From Paenibacillus silviterrae (GTDB lineage Bacteria > Bacillota > Bacilli > Paenibacillales > NBRC-103111): a DNA stretch of 64,000 nt. Positions 62,635 through 64,000 of the stretch are shown here, piece by piece. The stretch is taken from NCBI RefSeq assembly GCF_030167925.1, contig NZ_JASKUT010000002.1, forward strand, positions 806,001 through 870,000. The letters run 5' to 3'. The notes below the pieces were generated by a model that made no database searches, was not told the DNA's origin, and saw nothing but the letters and a program-made list of their open reading frames with translations. The translations under genes were made by a program, and so were the position numbers. Numbering within the stretch: the stretch's first letter is position 1; the number at the start of each line of letters is the position of its first letter.

Positions 62635-64000
62635 GCTAACGTTTCTTGAATTTGATTCGGCGGAACCGGCTTACTGATATAGTAGCCCTGGATTTGATCG
62701 CAGCGGTAGGATTTCAGAAGCTCCAGCTGCTCCACCGTCTCCACACCCTCGGCTACAACGGTCATATCCAGTTGGTGAGCCATCTCGATAAGGGTAGAGA
62801 TGATGACCTGGTTACGCGGGTTATCCTTCAATTGGTCAATCAAGGTTTTGTCAATCTTCATAATATGGATGGGGAGCTGGCACACGTATTTCATCGAAGA
62901 GTACCCTGCCCCAAAGTCGTCGATAGAAAGCGTAAATCCGAGTTCGCGCAACCGCAGGAAAACATCGATAATCTCATCGAATTTTTCAATGGCGAAGCTT
63001 TCCGTTACTTCCAGCTCAAAATGATGCGGGACTGCCTTCTCCTCCATAAAAATGAGCTGCAGTCTTTCAACAAATCCAGGCTCCAGCAGCTGGATACCGG
63101 AAATATTAATGGCCACCAGCAGGGACATATCCGGATTCCGGCTTTGCCATTCAGCGTATTGACGACACGCAGCTCGGATAATCCATTCTCCAATATCGTG
63201 AATCAAGCCTGAGGATTCAATGATCGGGATGAATTCGTAGGGCGATACGGTTCCAAGGTCCGGATTCGTCCACCGGAGCAGAGCCTCGACTCCTGTCATT
63301 CTGTCAAGTTGAAGGTTCCATTTCGGTTGATAGTGCAAGGAAAGCTCTTGGTTATCGATGGCGGTCTTAAGATGCTGTTCGATCTTCAATCTGCGGATTC
63401 TTACCGTATCAAGCGATTCGGTATACAAGCGATAGTTGTTTTTCCCGGCTTCCTTGACATCCAGCATGGCCGTGTCGGAATAGTGAAGCAAGCTTTCCGC
63501 CGTATCGCCATGCTCCGGATAAAGACTGATCCCAATACTTGCTGAAATCGTAGTGCGGCAGCCTTCAAGCTCGAAGGGGGACCCTATGGTCTCCTTGATA
63601 ACCTGTGCCAAATGCTCTACCTGATTGGCGCTCCGGTTGCGGAAAGTAATGATACAAAACTCATCTCCTCCCATACGGCAAAGGACATCGTTTGCATCGA
63701 TGCAATCCTGCAATCTTTCGGCCGTACTGATTAACAGCAAGTCACCGGACCTGTGACCCATCGTATCGTTAATCAATTTGAACCGATCCAAATCAACGAA
63801 CAATACGGCAAAGGGAATATTGCGGTGTATGTAATCCTCCAAGCATTGATAAAACGCTTTGCGATTGGGAATGCAGGTTAGCGGATCATGTAACGCTTGA
63901 TAATGGATTTCCGTTTGCGCTTGCTGAAGAGAAGCCATCATGTGATTGAAGGATCTTTCAAGCATGGTCATTTCGTCATTGCCGGTCTCCTGAAGGCGAA
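62622..64000 (-). CDS. HAMP-GGDEF-EAL cyclic-di-GMP protein (N-terminus outside window)
   Basis: The frame is open to the right edge, so the true start lies beyond it. The first visible residues (GNDEMTMLERSFNHMM) are the end of a HAMP domain, implying a membrane sensor upstream. The GGDEF domain has an intact active site (CRMGGDEFCI) and the EAL domain has EALLRW, IDDFGAGYSS and KIDKTLI, so both cyclase and phosphodiesterase residues are present. It turns an unknown extracellular signal into a change in c-di-GMP. It is unrelated to the sugar genes and ends at its own terminator. Confidence 0.93.
   Translation of the reverse strand, partial: RLQETGNDEMTMLERSFNHMMASLQQAQTEIHYQALHDPLTCIPNRKAFYQCLEDYIHRNIPFAVLFVDLDRFKLINDTMGHRSGDLLLISTAERLQDCIDANDVLCRMGGDEFCIITFRNRSANQVEHLAQVIKETIGSPFELEGCRTTISASIGISLYPEHGDTAESLLHYSDTAMLDVKEAGKNNYRLYTESLDTVRIRRLKIEQHLKTAIDNQELSLHYQPKWNLQLDRMTGVEALLRWTNPDLGTVSPYEFIPIIESSGLIHDIGEWIIRAACRQYAEWQSRNPDMSLLVAINISGIQLLEPGFVERLQLIFMEEKAVPHHFELEVTESFAIEKFDEIIDVFLRLRELGFTLSIDDFGAGYSSMKYVCQLPIHIMKIDKTLIDQLKDNPRNQVIISTLIEMAHQLDMTVVAEGVETVEQLELLKSYRCDQIQGYYISKPVPPNQIQETLAGCT

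Overview
The window looks like chromosomal DNA of a Gram-positive, spore-forming, plant-polysaccharide-degrading bacterium of the Paenibacillaceae. The grounds are GGAGG-type ribosome binding sites, many TTG/GTG starts, five carbohydrate ABC importers of the binding-protein plus two-permease type with no ATPase gene, three YesM/YesN-type two-component systems, catabolite-responsive (cre) elements, and a Bacillus-type SH3/NlpC wall hydrolase. No rRNA, tRNA or CRISPR array was seen.

Layout. 1-2.5 kb: end of an unrecognised gene, a tiny two-helix membrane protein, an HNH endonuclease (-) and an MFS exporter. 2.5-8.4 kb: YesM/YesN pair (-) divergent from ABC importer 1 (+). 8.4-15.2 kb: AraC regulator, PhyH-type dioxygenase (-), GH31 alpha-glycosidase, membrane-anchored AraC regulator. 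15.2-31.1 kb: 480-nt leader, LplB/LplC/LipO-type importer 2, then GH29 fucosidase, two unassigned TIM-barrel proteins, GH2 beta-galactosidase and GH78 rhamnosidase. 31.2-43.0 kb: YesM kinase, importer 3, YesN regulator, GH127-like enzyme, one-Cys Asp/Glu-racemase-like protein, RuBisCO-like protein and four-carbon acid-sugar kinase (DUF1537). 43.0-45.7 kb: a decayed region holding a LacI-family remnant, a 113-bp tandem repeat split by an intact IS3-family element, a 345-bp internally deleted IS with perfect 16-bp ends, and the second copy of a ~117-bp dispersed repeat. 45.7-55.8 kb: importer 4, second YesM/YesN pair in the plus direction, importer 5. 55.9-61.2 kb: AraC regulator, Gfo/Idh/MocA oxidoreductase, TIM-barrel epimerase, sulfatase-like protein with an altered active site, second Gfo/Idh/MocA paralogue. 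61.3 kb to the end: SH3-NlpC/P60 hydrolase and the C-terminal part of a HAMP-GGDEF-EAL protein (-).

How the genes may work together. Short oligosaccharides, made elsewhere by secreted enzymes, would be imported by the five transporters, probably powered by a shared MsmX-type ATPase, and trimmed in the cytoplasm by glycosidases that all lack signal peptides. Sensor kinases and AraC regulators beside each importer would give substrate-specific induction, with carbon catabolite control on top. Fucosidase, rhamnosidase, galactosidase, GH31 and GH127 enzymes together with a RuBisCO-like protein/DUF1537 kinase pair (a pairing known from D-apiose catabolism) suggest pectin side chains such as rhamnogalacturonan II. 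This is inference. The most interesting parts are the RuBisCO-like operon, the two unassigned hydrolase-like proteins, the sulfatase-like protein with Thr at the formylglycine position, and the repeat structures around the IS elements.
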